Origin: Pseudomonas sp. 7P_10.2_Bac1
GTDB taxonomy: Bacteria; Pseudomonadota; Gammaproteobacteria; Pseudomonadales; Pseudomonadaceae
DNA: 64,000 nt
Reading direction: 5' to 3'
Assembly: GCF_025465935.1 (NCBI RefSeq)
Contig: NZ_JANLNV010000079.1
Location: 1 to 64,000, forward strand
Positions 1 to 7,924 of the stretch are shown piece after piece (position 1 is the stretch's first letter; each line of letters opens with the position of its first letter). The position numbers and the translations under genes were made by a program. The notes under the pieces were generated by a model. The model was not told the origin of the DNA. It saw only the letters and a list, made by a program, of their open reading frames with translations, and ran no database searches.

Positions 1-70
1 TTGGGGGGGGTGGGCGGGGTGTGCGTTGTTTTTTTTTAAAAAAAAAAAACGGGGGGGGCCCCCCCCCCGC
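1..70. other. Homopolymer runs at the contig end, probable artefact
   Basis: The first ~70 bases are successive runs of G, T, A, G and C with almost no other sequence, which is unlike anything else in the window. The G-run followed by a C-run could fold on paper, but runs of this kind at the very end of a sequence usually come from assembly or sequencing error. Normal sequence begins around position 70. Confidence 0.7.
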
Positions 71-120
71 TCCCGCAGGTTATTAGCCGCTTACCCATAC
101 AGTTAGCCCGCGGTTTGCAT

Positions 121-175
121 TGTACGGTTCAGAATAGTGGCAACTGTCCCCGTACACTTCTAAACTGTTCCGGTA
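121..175. promoter_or_regulatory. Candidate operator of the MocR-type regulator: direct repeats
   Basis: Two near-identical 13-mers, aactgtccccgta (142-154) and aactgttccggta (163-175), lie 21 bp apart, which is two helical turns. A further inverted half-site, tgtacgg (121-127), pairs with ccgtaca (150-156). The repeats end about 57 bp before the start codon. MocR regulators such as GabR and PdxR are known to bind direct repeats upstream of their own gene. That this is the operator is inference. Confidence 0.45.
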
Positions 176-232
176 TTGTTCGTTGCAAAAATGCTTTTAT
201 AAAAAAAATGCCTGAACATCGAGTGCCGCGCC

Positions 233-1672
233 ATGACCAACCTTTTGCTTTACCAACGTATTGCTCAGCAACTGGCTGAGGATATCCGGCGCGGTGTCTA
301 TCAGCCGGGGGAGCGTGTGCCCTCGGTGCGCAAGATGAGTTCACAACTCAATGTGAGCCATGCGACGGTATTGCAGGCCTACGCCAACCTTGAAGATCAA
401 GGCTTGATTCGGGCGCGGCCGCAATCAGGTTATTACGTGCATCAGACCCCGGCCTTGACCGCGCCCACGCCCGACATCGCGCGTGTTGAGCGCCCGGGGC
501 TGGTGACCCGCAGCAGCATCATTCAGCAGGTGTTGGTCGAGTCGCGTCGTGAAGGCGTGTTTCCGTTGGGGGCCGCGGTGCCCAGTGTCGATTACTTACC
601 TGTGCGAGCGTTGCACCAGCAATTGGCCAAGGTCACCCGTTTTCATAGCCCTCGCGCTTTCAGCTACATGTTCAGCCCGGGTTTTGAGCCGTTGCGCCGT
701 CAGGTCGCGATCCGGATGCGTGACGCGGGTGTGGTGGTCGACCCATCAGAGGTCATCATCACCCACGGCTGTGTCGATGCGCTGCAAATGTCCTTGCGGG
801 CACTGACGCGTCCGGGCGACCTGATTGCAGCTGAGTCGCCCACCTATTACGGCTTGTTGCAACTGGCTGATTTACTGGGCCTCAAAGTGATCGAGATTCC
901 CAGTGACCCGGCTACCGGCATGAGCCTTGAGGCTCTGCAACTGGCGGCGAACCAGTGGCAGATCAAGGCGCTGGTGCTGACCACGCGCTTGAGTAACCCA
1001 TTGGGCGGCACCATGCCGGAGGAGCGGCAAAAACACCTGCTGCGCCTGGCTTCGGACTTCGATATTCAAATTGTCGAAGACGATATCTATGGCGAGTTGA
1101 TGTTTGAAGTGGGGCGTACCAAAGCCTTGAAAGCCTACGACCGGCTGGATCGCGTGATCTATTGCTCGAGTTTCTCTAAAACCTTGTCACCGGGTGTGAG
1201 AATCGGCTGGATGATTGCGGGGAAATATCAGCAGGAAATACAGCGTCTGCAAACTTTCACCACGCATTCGGCGTGCAGCGTGACCCAAATGGGCGTGGCG
1301 GCCTACCTTGAAAATGGCGGCTACGACCGTCATCTACGGTATATACGGCAGGAATACCGAAAAAACCTGAGCGCCTTTCAACTGGCGGTTCAGCAATACT
1401 TCCCGGAAGGCACACAAATGTCGCGTCCCAGTGGCGGATTCATTTTGTGGGTCAGTCTGCCAGGGCGGGTCAACACCCAAGAGTTACATGTAAGGGCCTT
1501 GCAGCAAGGAATCAGTATCGCGCCGGGGCTCATTTTCAGTAACACCGAGCAGTTCAATCACTGTATTCGGCTCAACTGTGGCACGCCTTGGAACAAAGAG
1601 GCCGAGCGGGCGCTGATGACCTTGGGATTGCTCGCCAACCAGTTGTGCCAAGAGACCGCCAGCCTTTATTAA
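233..1672 (+). CDS. MocR-type PLP-dependent transcriptional regulator
   Basis: This is a two-domain MocR regulator. Residues 1-75 are a GntR winged helix (PSVRKMSSQLNVSHATV), followed by a linker to about 105 and then a class I aminotransferase fold to the end. Asp283 and Tyr286 (VEDDIYGEL) and Lys316 in SSFSKTLSPGVRIGW are the expected PLP ligands, so cofactor binding looks intact. The length of 479 residues is normal for the family. MocR proteins usually control PLP, GABA or amine metabolism and often a divergent neighbour, which here would lie outside the window. Paired repeats sit just upstream. The effector and target cannot be told from sequence. Confidence 0.9.
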   Translation: MTNLLLYQRIAQQLAEDIRRGVYQPGERVPSVRKMSSQLNVSHATVLQAYANLEDQGLIRARPQSGYYVHQTPALTAPTPDIARVERPGLVTRSSIIQQVLVESRREGVFPLGAAVPSVDYLPVRALHQQLAKVTRFHSPRAFSYMFSPGFEPLRRQVAIRMRDAGVVVDPSEVIITHGCVDALQMSLRALTRPGDLIAAESPTYYGLLQLADLLGLKVIEIPSDPATGMSLEALQLAANQWQIKALVLTTRLSNPLGGTMPEERQKHLLRLASDFDIQIVEDDIYGELMFEVGRTKALKAYDRLDRVIYCSSFSKTLSPGVRIGWMIAGKYQQEIQRLQTFTTHSACSVTQMGVAAYLENGGYDRHLRYIRQEYRKNLSAFQLAVQQYFPEGTQMSRPSGGFILWVSLPGRVNTQELHVRALQQGISIAPGLIFSNTEQFNHCIRLNCGTPWNKEAERALMTLGLLANQLCQETASLY

Positions 1673-1775
1673 GCAGGCAATCGCTGTACGGTATGGCCAT
1701 TTGGTTACATTCGGCTTGTCTCAACAGGCTTAACGCGCGAGCATGCGTACCTGAATCCTTAGATCTGTGGGAGTT

Positions 1776-2249
1776 ATGAGAGCGACATTTTGTGTAGGAC
1801 TCATATTGGCAGGCGTGTTGGCTGCGTTTGGCGCAGTTGGTGCGTCAGCGAATCAGTCGACTCCCGAGACAGTCTCTGCCCAACCCAAAGCTGCTCATAA
1901 ACCGGCCAAGCCCGCAGCAACAGCGCACAAGGCGCCTGTTAAAAAAACTTCGCCCGCAGCCACAAAAACCAAGAAAACCCCGCATACCGCCAAGAAGCGC
2001 TTGCCGGCAAACAAGGTGGACTTGAGCTTGCCGCCCGAAATGGTCCGGCAACTTCGGCCTTTGGGTGCCGTGCCCATGCCAGCGCACAAACCGCTGTTGC
2101 CCAATATGTTTGCTGAAAAGCAGGCCGAAGAGAGCCCTTTTCAGTTGAACGGGCGCTTGCTCAGCAACGAGATGGGCCTGCAACTGCGTAACGAAGCGCG
2201 ACAGAATGAAATCGATGGCGCGGCGCTCGATTTTGAATTCAAACAATAA
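1776..2249 (+). CDS. Small secreted Lys/Ala/Pro-rich protein, unknown function
   Basis: I do not recognise a family function. The product is about 157 residues: a signal peptide with a hydrophobic core of roughly residues 4-24 (VGLILAGVLAAFGAVGASA), then about 55 residues dominated by Lys, Ala and Pro resembling the TonB or histone-H1 type of extended linker, then a more ordinary C-terminal half (PEMVRQLRPLGAVPMPAHKP). It is probably periplasmic. An upstream GTG at 1767 is in frame. I prefer the ATG at 1776 because the signal peptide begins there, although the GGGAG at 1769-1773 is very close to it. It stands alone on its strand. Confidence 0.65.
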   Translation: MRATFCVGLILAGVLAAFGAVGASANQSTPETVSAQPKAAHKPAKPAATAHKAPVKKTSPAATKTKKTPHTAKKRLPANKVDLSLPPEMVRQLRPLGAVPMPAHKPLLPNMFAEKQAEESPFQLNGRLLSNEMGLQLRNEARQNEIDGAALDFEFKQ

Positions 2250-2280
2250 GTGCCCCGTCGCTGGAAACCGACTTCTAAAC

Positions 2281-2294
2281 TGACTGTTCAGTCA
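2281..2294. promoter_or_regulatory. Short palindrome upstream of the cysteine-cluster gene
   Basis: TGACTG-TT-CAGTCA is a perfect 6-bp inverted repeat about 95 bp before the next start codon. It could be a repressor operator or chance. Nothing else supports a role. Confidence 0.2.
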
Positions 2295-2389
2295 CTTAGA
2301 TTCTGCTGAACGGTCAATTTCAAACGCCCGTTCCAGCGAGTACTATCCCTTGTCATCAATGCACTTTGCCCCAACGAGGAGCTAACGTC

Positions 2390-2644
2390 ATGAATTGCCG
2401 TGAAGGCTGTGGCGCTTGCTGTATAGCACCTTCCATCACTACACCGATCCCTGGCATGCCCAATGGCAAACCTGCCGGGGAACGCTGCCTGCATCTATCT
2501 GTCGACTACTTGTGTGGTTTGTTCGGCCAGCCTGAGCGTCCTGCCGTGTGCGGTTCGTTTCAGGCTGACCCCGAGGTGTGCGGCAGCAGTCGGGAAGAGG
2601 CCATCAACCTGATCGGTTGGTGGGAGCAGGTGACGGCGGCTTAG
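2390..2644 (+). CDS. Small cysteine-cluster protein (YkgJ/CxxCxxCC type)
   Basis: The product is 84 residues and starts with the cysteine cluster MNCREGCGACC. It has further cysteines later (GERCLHL, YLCGLF, AVCGSF, EVCGSS), the pattern of the YkgJ family of putative zinc- or iron-binding proteins. The role of the family is not established. The ATG at 2390 is chosen because ACGAGGAG lies 8-15 bases upstream. A longer frame from 2366 would lack a ribosome site and add residues before the cluster. It is followed 47 bp downstream by a START-domain gene on the same strand, so co-transcription is possible. Confidence 0.8.
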   Translation: MNCREGCGACCIAPSITTPIPGMPNGKPAGERCLHLSVDYLCGLFGQPERPAVCGSFQADPEVCGSSREEAINLIGWWEQVTAA

Positions 2645-2691
2645 TGCATTCGTGTTCTGTGAACAAACCTTCAACAATAAGGAATAAGACA

Positions 2692-3297
2692 ATGGGTTCG
2701 TTACATCGAGTGACAATAGCGTGTGGCTTGAGTGTTCTGCTGATGGGCGTGGCCCATGCAGAAGACTGGCAAGTGGCGAAGAACGAAGACGGCATCAAGG
2801 TTTCGTTGAGCGAAGTGCCGGGTTCCAAGTACAAGGCTTATCAAGGGGTTGCCCTGATCAAGGCGCCTCTGGCCAAAATTCAAAGCCTGCAAGAGGACGT
2901 CTCGGGGTCCTGCGCCTGGATTCATGAATGTAAAACACAGAAGTTGCTCAAACATGAAGGTGACAAGACCTGGACCTACACCCAGTTCAATACGCCTTGG
3001 CCCGTGACACCTCGTGACTCGATTCTGGAAGTGACAACGTCTGTTGCCCCTGATGGCACGCTGACACGCACCCTCAAAGGCGTGCCTACGTATCAACCTG
3101 AAGAAAAAGGCTTCGTGCGGGTGGCTCAGGTGGAGGGCTTGTGGAAGCTGGTGCCCAAGGGTGACAACCTGACTGAAGTCACGTACCAAGTCCACACCGA
3201 GCCGGGCGGCAGTGTGCCTTCCTGGGTGGCTAACAAGTTTGTCGTCGAGGCGCCATTCAACACCCTGAAAGGACTTAAAGAACGCGCAGAGAAGTAA
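2692..3297 (+). CDS. Exported START-domain lipid-binding protein
   Basis: This 201-residue protein has a clear signal peptide ending near residue 24 (LLMGVAHAEDW) and then a single START/Bet v1-like domain. Markers are DWQVAKNEDGIKVS, the SCAWIHECK region and TPWPVTPRDS, typical of bacterial START proteins. Such proteins bind a hydrophobic ligand in a deep pocket. The ligand in Pseudomonas is not known. The start at 2692 follows an AAGGAA site; reading further upstream in frame would overlap the previous gene and lose the signal peptide. A 9-bp hairpin follows the stop codon. Confidence 0.8.
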   Translation: MGSLHRVTIACGLSVLLMGVAHAEDWQVAKNEDGIKVSLSEVPGSKYKAYQGVALIKAPLAKIQSLQEDVSGSCAWIHECKTQKLLKHEGDKTWTYTQFNTPWPVTPRDSILEVTTSVAPDGTLTRTLKGVPTYQPEEKGFVRVAQVEGLWKLVPKGDNLTEVTYQVHTEPGGSVPSWVANKFVVEAPFNTLKGLKERAEK

Positions 3298-3326
3298 CCC
3301 CGGGCCTGTAAGGTTTTTGGGCTGGT

Positions 3327-3349
3327 CCTGGACAGCGCATCTGTCCAGG
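3327..3349 (+). terminator. Hairpin after the START-domain gene
   Basis: CCTGGACAG, a 5-base loop and CTGTCCAGG form a perfect 9-bp stem 30 bp after the stop codon. There is no T-run after it, so it may be a weak or Rho-assisted terminator or an mRNA-stabilising hairpin. Confidence 0.4.
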
Positions 3350-3377
3350 TGCCCGGCTCTGTGCTTTTGAGTGTGAT

Positions 3378-3397
3378 GTGCATTCGTTTAAATGCAC
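3378..3397. promoter_or_regulatory. Inverted repeat upstream of rraB
   Basis: GTGCATT-cgttta-AATGCAC is a perfect 7-bp inverted repeat with a 6-base spacer, in a locally AT-rich stretch ~175 bp before the rraB start. It is a plausible protein-binding site in the promoter region. The binding protein is unknown. Confidence 0.25.
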
Positions 3398-3573
3398 GAA
3401 ATTTTATATCTCCCCTTGGCAGAGATTATCCGGCGGGTCTACTCTGCACCCAGACCAGCGAAGTATTCGACTGGCTCTGATCTTGTTCGCTACATGCTTA
3501 TTCTCTCTGCTCCGGCACATCGGCTGGTGTGACGAGAGCGCTGAATGTCTATCCATTGCGAGGAGGACGTTTC

Positions 3574-3915
3574 ATGAGCAAAGCCCATCAAGAAGACCTC
3601 AGCAGCTTTGTGCTGCGCCGCATGAAAGAAAGCGGTTTTGATTTTGCACGTATTCATCCCATCGAGTTTTACGCAATCTTCCCGGACGAGGAGCGGGCGC
3701 GCAGAGCCGCAGGTAAATTTTGTGGTGAGTCGCTCAATGCCCAGATCAATGTGGGTGATGACGGCGCCTGGCATCTTGAGCTCAGCAAGGTAATGCACGC
3801 GACCCATGACGGTATCGGTGACTTTGAACAGAACTTCGAGGCAGTGGTTGCCCCACTGGGCGGGATTGTTGAAGGTTGGGGCGTCAAGCAGGAGGTGCGT
3901 GGCCTGCTGAATTGA
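3574..3915 (+). CDS. rraB: RraB-family regulator of ribonuclease E
   Basis: The 113-residue product matches the RraB family (GFDFARIHPIEFYAIFPDEE, the C-terminal WGVKQEV). In E. coli RraB binds the C-terminal scaffold of RNase E and changes which transcripts are degraded. The start at 3574 is set by a perfect AGGAGG at 3561-3566. The gene stands alone and ends in a strong intrinsic terminator. Function is transferred from the family. I see no active-site residues because the protein acts by binding. Confidence 0.8.
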   Translation: MSKAHQEDLSSFVLRRMKESGFDFARIHPIEFYAIFPDEERARRAAGKFCGESLNAQINVGDDGAWHLELSKVMHATHDGIGDFEQNFEAVVAPLGGIVEGWGVKQEVRGLLN

Positions 3916-3932
3916 CGTCAAATGATGATGTG

Positions 3933-3962
3933 AAAACGGCTAGCCTCAGGGCTAGCCGTTTT
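3933..3962 (+). terminator. Intrinsic terminator after rraB
   Basis: aaaacggctagcc, a tcag loop and ggctagccgtttt form a perfect 13-bp stem ending in a run of T, 18 bp after the rraB stop. Confidence 0.9.
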
Positions 3963-4019
3963 GGTTTCGGTGGAAGACGGTCGTTTAAGTGCCGAGGAAC
4001 CGCGCACACAAGCGACACC

Positions 4020-4115
4020 TTAGCCGATGACCTTGGTCAGGTTCGGCACAATCAACAGCAAGGTTGTTGCAAAGAGGATAAGCCCGGCTTGACGTATTTT
4101 CGTATGTTTGAACAT
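4020..4115 (-). CDS. 31-residue single-span membrane peptide
   Basis: On the minus strand an ATG at 4115, preceded by an AGGCAGGT site, opens a 31-codon frame. It has a basic N-terminus (MFKHTKIRQ) and a hydrophobic segment (AGLILFATTLLLIVPNL) ending in TKVIG, the shape of a membrane-inserted small protein with its N-terminus inside. It is too short for most gene finders and lies in an otherwise empty 590-bp gap. I have no firm name for it. A longer in-frame reading from 4223 is possible, but its extra residues look random and no ribosome site precedes it. Confidence 0.5.
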   Translation of the reverse strand: MFKHTKIRQAGLILFATTLLLIVPNLTKVIG

Positions 4116-4271
4116 GGCGACCTGCCTTTTGTTGTTATTCCTGAACTCCATTGCTCCACGGTAAGGGCGCGTATCCTTGAAAAGCGTCTTGCCCGTTGAC
4201 AGGCTTAACCTTAGAGGCCGCATAACACGGGGCTTAGAACCTTTTCAAATCATCCAAGCGCGATAGGTTTT

Positions 4272-4343
4272 TAAAACGCTATTAGGCGTTTTATGACTGC
4301 TCTGCAAGGCCGTTGCTAGACGCCATGGACCCTTGGGCGTCTA
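4272..4343. repeat. Two small hairpins in the gap before the amidotransferase gene
   Basis: The gap between the small membrane peptide and the amidotransferase gene contains aaaacgc...gcgtttt around 4273-4292 and tagacgcc (4317-4324) pairing with ggcgtcta (4336-4343). Either could be a terminator for minus-strand or distant transcripts. Apart from these I see nothing coding in 4116-4506. Confidence 0.35.
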
Positions 4344-4506
4344 AAATCATTAGTCACCTACCGTTCGTCCGGGAGTTAGTTGCAGGCGCTGATTGTCTTT
4401 CGTGCTTGAAGGTTTGGGGTTGAGCACTTGCCATGAATTACTGTTTCAGGGCAGGCTTTAGTGAGTTGTCGTCATTATTTTCGCCTTAATCGTGCCAGGT
4501 ATTTTT

Positions 4507-5235
4507 ATGTCGCTACGCATCTGCATCTTGGAAACGGACATTCTGCGTCCAGAGTTCATTGATCAATACCAGGGCTACGGGCAGATGTTCAAAGACCTGT
4601 TCTCCAAGCAGCCGATTGCTGCAGAGTTTGTGATCTATAACGTAGTAAACGGCCACTACCCGTCGGATGACGAGGCGTTTGACGCTTACCTGGTCACCGG
4701 TAGCAAGGCTGACTCCTTTGGCACCGATCCGTGGATTCAAACCCTCAAGGCCTACCTGCTGACGCGCTATGAGCGCGGCGACAAGCTGCTGGGCGTATGC
4801 TTCGGCCACCAATTGCTGGCACTGCTGCTGGGTGGCAAGAGCGAGCGGGCCACTCAGGGCTGGGGTGTGGGTATCCACGAGTACAAACTGGCTGCCAAGG
4901 CGCCTTGGATGAGTCCGGTGGTTGAAGATCTGACGTTGTTGATCAGCCACCAGGATCAGGTCACTGCCTTGCCGGAAAACGCCACAGTGGTTGCATCCAG
5001 CGACTTCTGCCCGTTTGCGGCTTACCACATCAATGATCAAGTGCTGTGCTTCCAGGGCCACCCCGAGTTCATCCATGATTACTCGCGCGCTTTGCTTGAT
5101 CTGCGCCAGGAACATTTGGGCCAACAGGTCTACAGCAAGGGCATCGCCAGCCTGAAAAGTGACCACCATGGCGAGACTGTTGCCGAGTGGATGATGCGAT
5201 TTGTGGCGCACAAGCCAACGGCTGAGTCGGCCTGA
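4507..5235 (+). CDS. Class I glutamine amidotransferase
   Basis: This 242-residue protein is a stand-alone class I glutamine amidotransferase. The nucleophile elbow GVCFGHQ holds the catalytic Cys, and the His-Glu pair is in CFQGHPEF. N-terminal MSLRICILETD is the usual first strand. Stand-alone members include GMP-synthase-like and gamma-glutamyl-polyamine hydrolase-like enzymes. The substrate cannot be assigned here. The ATG at 4507 has AGG seven bases upstream. An in-frame GTG at 4492 would add five non-conserved residues. It has no same-strand neighbour: a perfect hairpin follows and then a repeat array. Confidence 0.8.
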   Translation: MSLRICILETDILRPEFIDQYQGYGQMFKDLFSKQPIAAEFVIYNVVNGHYPSDDEAFDAYLVTGSKADSFGTDPWIQTLKAYLLTRYERGDKLLGVCFGHQLLALLLGGKSERATQGWGVGIHEYKLAAKAPWMSPVVEDLTLLISHQDQVTALPENATVVASSDFCPFAAYHINDQVLCFQGHPEFIHDYSRALLDLRQEHLGQQVYSKGIASLKSDHHGETVAEWMMRFVAHKPTAESA

Positions 5236-5260
5236 CACCGAACTGTAGCAGGGGCCTCCC

Positions 5261-5294
5261 GGTCTGTTAGCTGCGCTGTCGCAGCTAACAGACC
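5261..5294. repeat. Perfect 15-bp hairpin sharing sequence with the repeat array
   Basis: ggtctgttagctgcg and cgcagctaacagacc flank a ctgt loop. No T-run follows. The right arm cgcagctaacag recurs inside every unit of the tandem array that starts 40 bp downstream, so this looks like part of the same repeat family rather than only a terminator. Confidence 0.7.
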
Positions 5295-5333
5295 GCGATC
5301 AGTGTAGTGGTCTACTAACTCCGGACACCTTTT

Positions 5334-5846
5334 TAGATCAAGATCAAAAGATCGCGAGGCAAGCTCGCTCCTACAGGTCCTAAAATCACCGTGTGGCGCA
5401 GCTAACAGGCCGCCGATAATCGTGAGCATTCCCCCAATCGGTTCCCTCTCCTTCGGGAGAGGGGGGACTTAGGGTTCTGGCTGTACGTCGTGCCATTCAG
5501 CGGGGATTAACGGGGGCTCTTAGATCAAAATCAAAAGATCGCGAGGCAAGCTCGCTCCTACAGGTCCTAAAATCACCGTGTGGCGCAGCTAACAGGCTGC
5601 CGATAATCGTGAGCATTCCCCCAATCGGTTCCCTCTCCTTCGGGAGAGGGGTGTAGTGGTTCCGGCTGTATGCCGTGTCATTTAGCGGGGATTAACGGGG
5701 GCTCTTAGATCAAGATCAAAAGATCGCGAGGCAAGCTCGCTCCTACAGGTCCTAAAATCACCGTGTGGCGCAGCTAACAGGCTGCCGATAATCGTGAGCA
5801 TTCCCCAATCGGTTCCCTCTCCTTCGGGAGAGGGCTAGGGTGAGGG
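5334..5846. repeat. Tandem array of ~186-bp repeats containing REP elements
   Basis: Units start at 5334, 5521 and 5706 (periods 187 and 185 bp). The third unit stops about two thirds through. Each unit has, in order, a REP palindrome (gatcgcgaggcaagctcgct), cgcagctaacagg, a short spacer and a ttccctctcc...ggagaggg hairpin. Units one and two end in a block reading ggggattaacgggggctct. The copies differ at only a few bases, so amplification looks recent. The same ttccctctcc/ggagaggg hairpin occurs alone at 18.65-18.79 kb. No gene lies in 5236-5866. Confidence 0.85.
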
Positions 5847-5866
5847 GGCTTTTGATTTTTTGTCCG

Positions 5867-6838
5867 CTACAGCCAGCCAGACCGCTTGAAACTTGCCCAT
5901 AACCCGGTCACGCCCACGCCGATAAACCCCAGTACACCGAAGTAGCCGTAGTGCCACGTCAGCTCCGGCATGTTCTGAAAGTTCATCCCGTAAATACCTG
6001 CGACTGCCGTAGGAAACGCCAGAATAGCCGCCCAGGCGGCGAACTTGCGCTGCACAATGCTTTGGCGTGACGACTCCAGCAACACCACGATCTCTATCGT
6101 CTGGCTGGCGATGTCACGCAGGCTGGTGAGGTCTTCCATGTGTCGAGTGACGTGAATTTGCACGTCACGAAAATACGGTCGCATGTTCTTGTCGATAAAA
6201 GGAAACGTCAGGCGCTGCAGTTCTTCGCTGATCTCCACCATCGGCGCCACATAGCGACGCAGTCGCAGCACATCACGGCGTAAATCGTGAAGTTTCAGAA
6301 TGTCGGCTTCATTCAGCGTATTACCCATGATCGTGCGTTCCAACAGCTCGATCTCGGCGTGAATGGCTTCGCTGACGGGTTGATAGCTCTCTGTGACAAA
6401 GTCCAGCAAGGCATACAGGACAAAGTCTTCGCCGTGCTCAAGCAGCAGCGGGCGCGCCTCGCAACGTTGGCGCACCGAGCGATAGGAGGCCGAGTGGCCA
6501 TTGCGGCTGGTGATGATGTAGCCATTGCCGGCAAAGATGTGTGTTTCGACGAACTCCAATTTGCCTTCATGGAGAATCGGCGAATAAGTGACGATAAACA
6601 ACGCATCGCCAAAGGTTTCGAGCTTGGGCCGGCTGTGTTGCTCCAGGGCGTCTTCGATGGCCAATTCGTGCAGATTGAACTGGCGCTGCAAATTGCTCAG
6701 CTCTTGCGCATTGGGTTGTTCCAAACCGATCCAGACGAAGTGGCCGGGCTTTTCAGCCCAGGCGCTACCTTCATCCAGGGTGATATCGGTGACTTTTTTG
6801 CCTTCGCTATAAACCGCAGCAGCAATGACTCTCCCCAT
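5867..6838 (-). CDS. corA: CorA-family divalent cation transporter
   Basis: The product has 323 residues. A large soluble N-terminal domain is followed by a long helix and two C-terminal membrane spans (about 262-283 and 297-316), with the signature GMN (284-286) at the end of the first span. This is the layout of the CorA/ZntB family, pentameric inner-membrane channels for Mg2+, Co2+ or Zn2+. The loop after GMN reads FQNMPEL, the CorA-like form. Whether it is a main Mg2+ channel or a paralogue cannot be told. It has no operon partner: the acyltransferase gene 83 bp upstream is on the same strand but is unrelated. Confidence 0.85.
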   Translation of the reverse strand: MGRVIAAAVYSEGKKVTDITLDEGSAWAEKPGHFVWIGLEQPNAQELSNLQRQFNLHELAIEDALEQHSRPKLETFGDALFIVTYSPILHEGKLEFVETHIFAGNGYIITSRNGHSASYRSVRQRCEARPLLLEHGEDFVLYALLDFVTESYQPVSEAIHAEIELLERTIMGNTLNEADILKLHDLRRDVLRLRRYVAPMVEISEELQRLTFPFIDKNMRPYFRDVQIHVTRHMEDLTSLRDIASQTIEIVVLLESSRQSIVQRKFAAWAAILAFPTAVAGIYGMNFQNMPELTWHYGYFGVLGFIGVGVTGLWASFKRSGWL

Positions 6839-6921
6839 AGTTTTAATCGCTTCTTCATCAAAGGGTTAGGGCGCAAAGATGCAGCTTAGCGCGCAATCAA
6901 ACACTTTGACGTGACAAACGT

Positions 6922-7704
6922 TCAGACGTTCGGGTTAGAGGCGGTCGCTTTGCGGGCAGCTCGTGCAGGCAGTCGCAAGTTTTGCTGCGCGAGCAGCTCG
7001 CGGTCCATCGCTTCGATGCACTCATGCATCTGCTGGCGGCACAGTTCCATCAACTGTGGCAGATCATCCTGGGTCAAGCCTGTAGTAGGAATGGCTGGCA
7101 AGGAGCGGATCAGAATATCGGCGCTGTGCCAGCGATTGAGCTTGAGATGCTGGCTATAGGTGCTGACACACACCGGCACTATCGGTACACCGGCAGTAAT
7201 CGCCATCTGGAATGCGCCTTTTTTGAACGCCAGCAAGGATTTGCCCAGGTTGCGCGTGCCTTCGGGGAACACCCAGATCGACGTGTCTTTTTCCTGCAGT
7301 GTGCGCGTGGTGGTCAACATCGACTGCCGTGCTTTACGGGCGTTGCCCCGATCAATCAATACATTGCCCGACAGCCAGAACAACTGACCAAACAGTGGCA
7401 CCCATTTCAGGCTTTTTTTACCAATGCACACGGTGCGAGGCGGAACCACATTACCGAACACGAACAGATCGTAATTGGACTGGTGATTGGCGATGACCAC
7501 GCAGCTCTGAGGCTTGTCCATCAATGGCCCGACCTCAGCTTTAAGCTTATAGCCCAGGATCCATTTTGAAGGCCAGGCATAGAGCCGGGCGCACAGGCGG
7601 CTGTTGTCCGGATTGAAGGGTCGGCATAGGCCCAGCAGCACCCCGAGGATGCCAGCAGCCACAAAATGCAGACTCATCAACAACATACGGAACGAAAGTA
7701 GCAT
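6922..7704 (-). CDS. 1-acyl-sn-glycerol-3-phosphate acyltransferase (PlsC family)
   Basis: This 260-residue membrane-associated acyltransferase has both family motifs: the catalytic HX4D at His74-Asp79 (NHQSNYD) and the glycerolphosphate-binding FPEGTRN near 146-152. An N-terminal hydrophobic stretch (roughly 1-28) anchors it. Family members add the second acyl chain to lysophosphatidate in phospholipid synthesis. Pseudomonads carry several paralogues, so a specialised acyl preference is possible and I give no symbol. The basic C-terminal tail (LPARAARKATAS) is probably disordered. Confidence 0.88.
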   Translation of the reverse strand: MLLSFRMLLMSLHFVAAGILGVLLGLCRPFNPDNSRLCARLYAWPSKWILGYKLKAEVGPLMDKPQSCVVIANHQSNYDLFVFGNVVPPRTVCIGKKSLKWVPLFGQLFWLSGNVLIDRGNARKARQSMLTTTRTLQEKDTSIWVFPEGTRNLGKSLLAFKKGAFQMAITAGVPIVPVCVSTYSQHLKLNRWHSADILIRSLPAIPTTGLTQDDLPQLMELCRQQMHECIEAMDRELLAQQNLRLPARAARKATASNPNV

Positions 7705-7924
7705 TTACAGGCTCGTCACAACAAAAGGTGGCGCAGTGTACGGACGTGCACTGTAAACGGCAATTACCCCGACACAGGCAGGAGATTGCTGATGTTTAAG
7801 CATATGTTTCAACATAGGCCAAGAGCGGCCAGCCAGAGGTGTTGAAGACTTATGGACGAGCGGGGCGGGAAGGGGGCTATCCCGACGGCGAGGTGCCATC
7901 GGGGCAGCGGATCAAGCGATACGG

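Noticed and set aside
28..68. Terminator-like G-run/C-run hairpin at the start of the window
   Set aside because: It consists only of homopolymers at a contig end and is best explained as an artefact.
5334..5846. Regular repeats considered as a CRISPR array
   Set aside because: Units are about 186 bp, nearly identical throughout with no unique spacers, and no cas gene is present.
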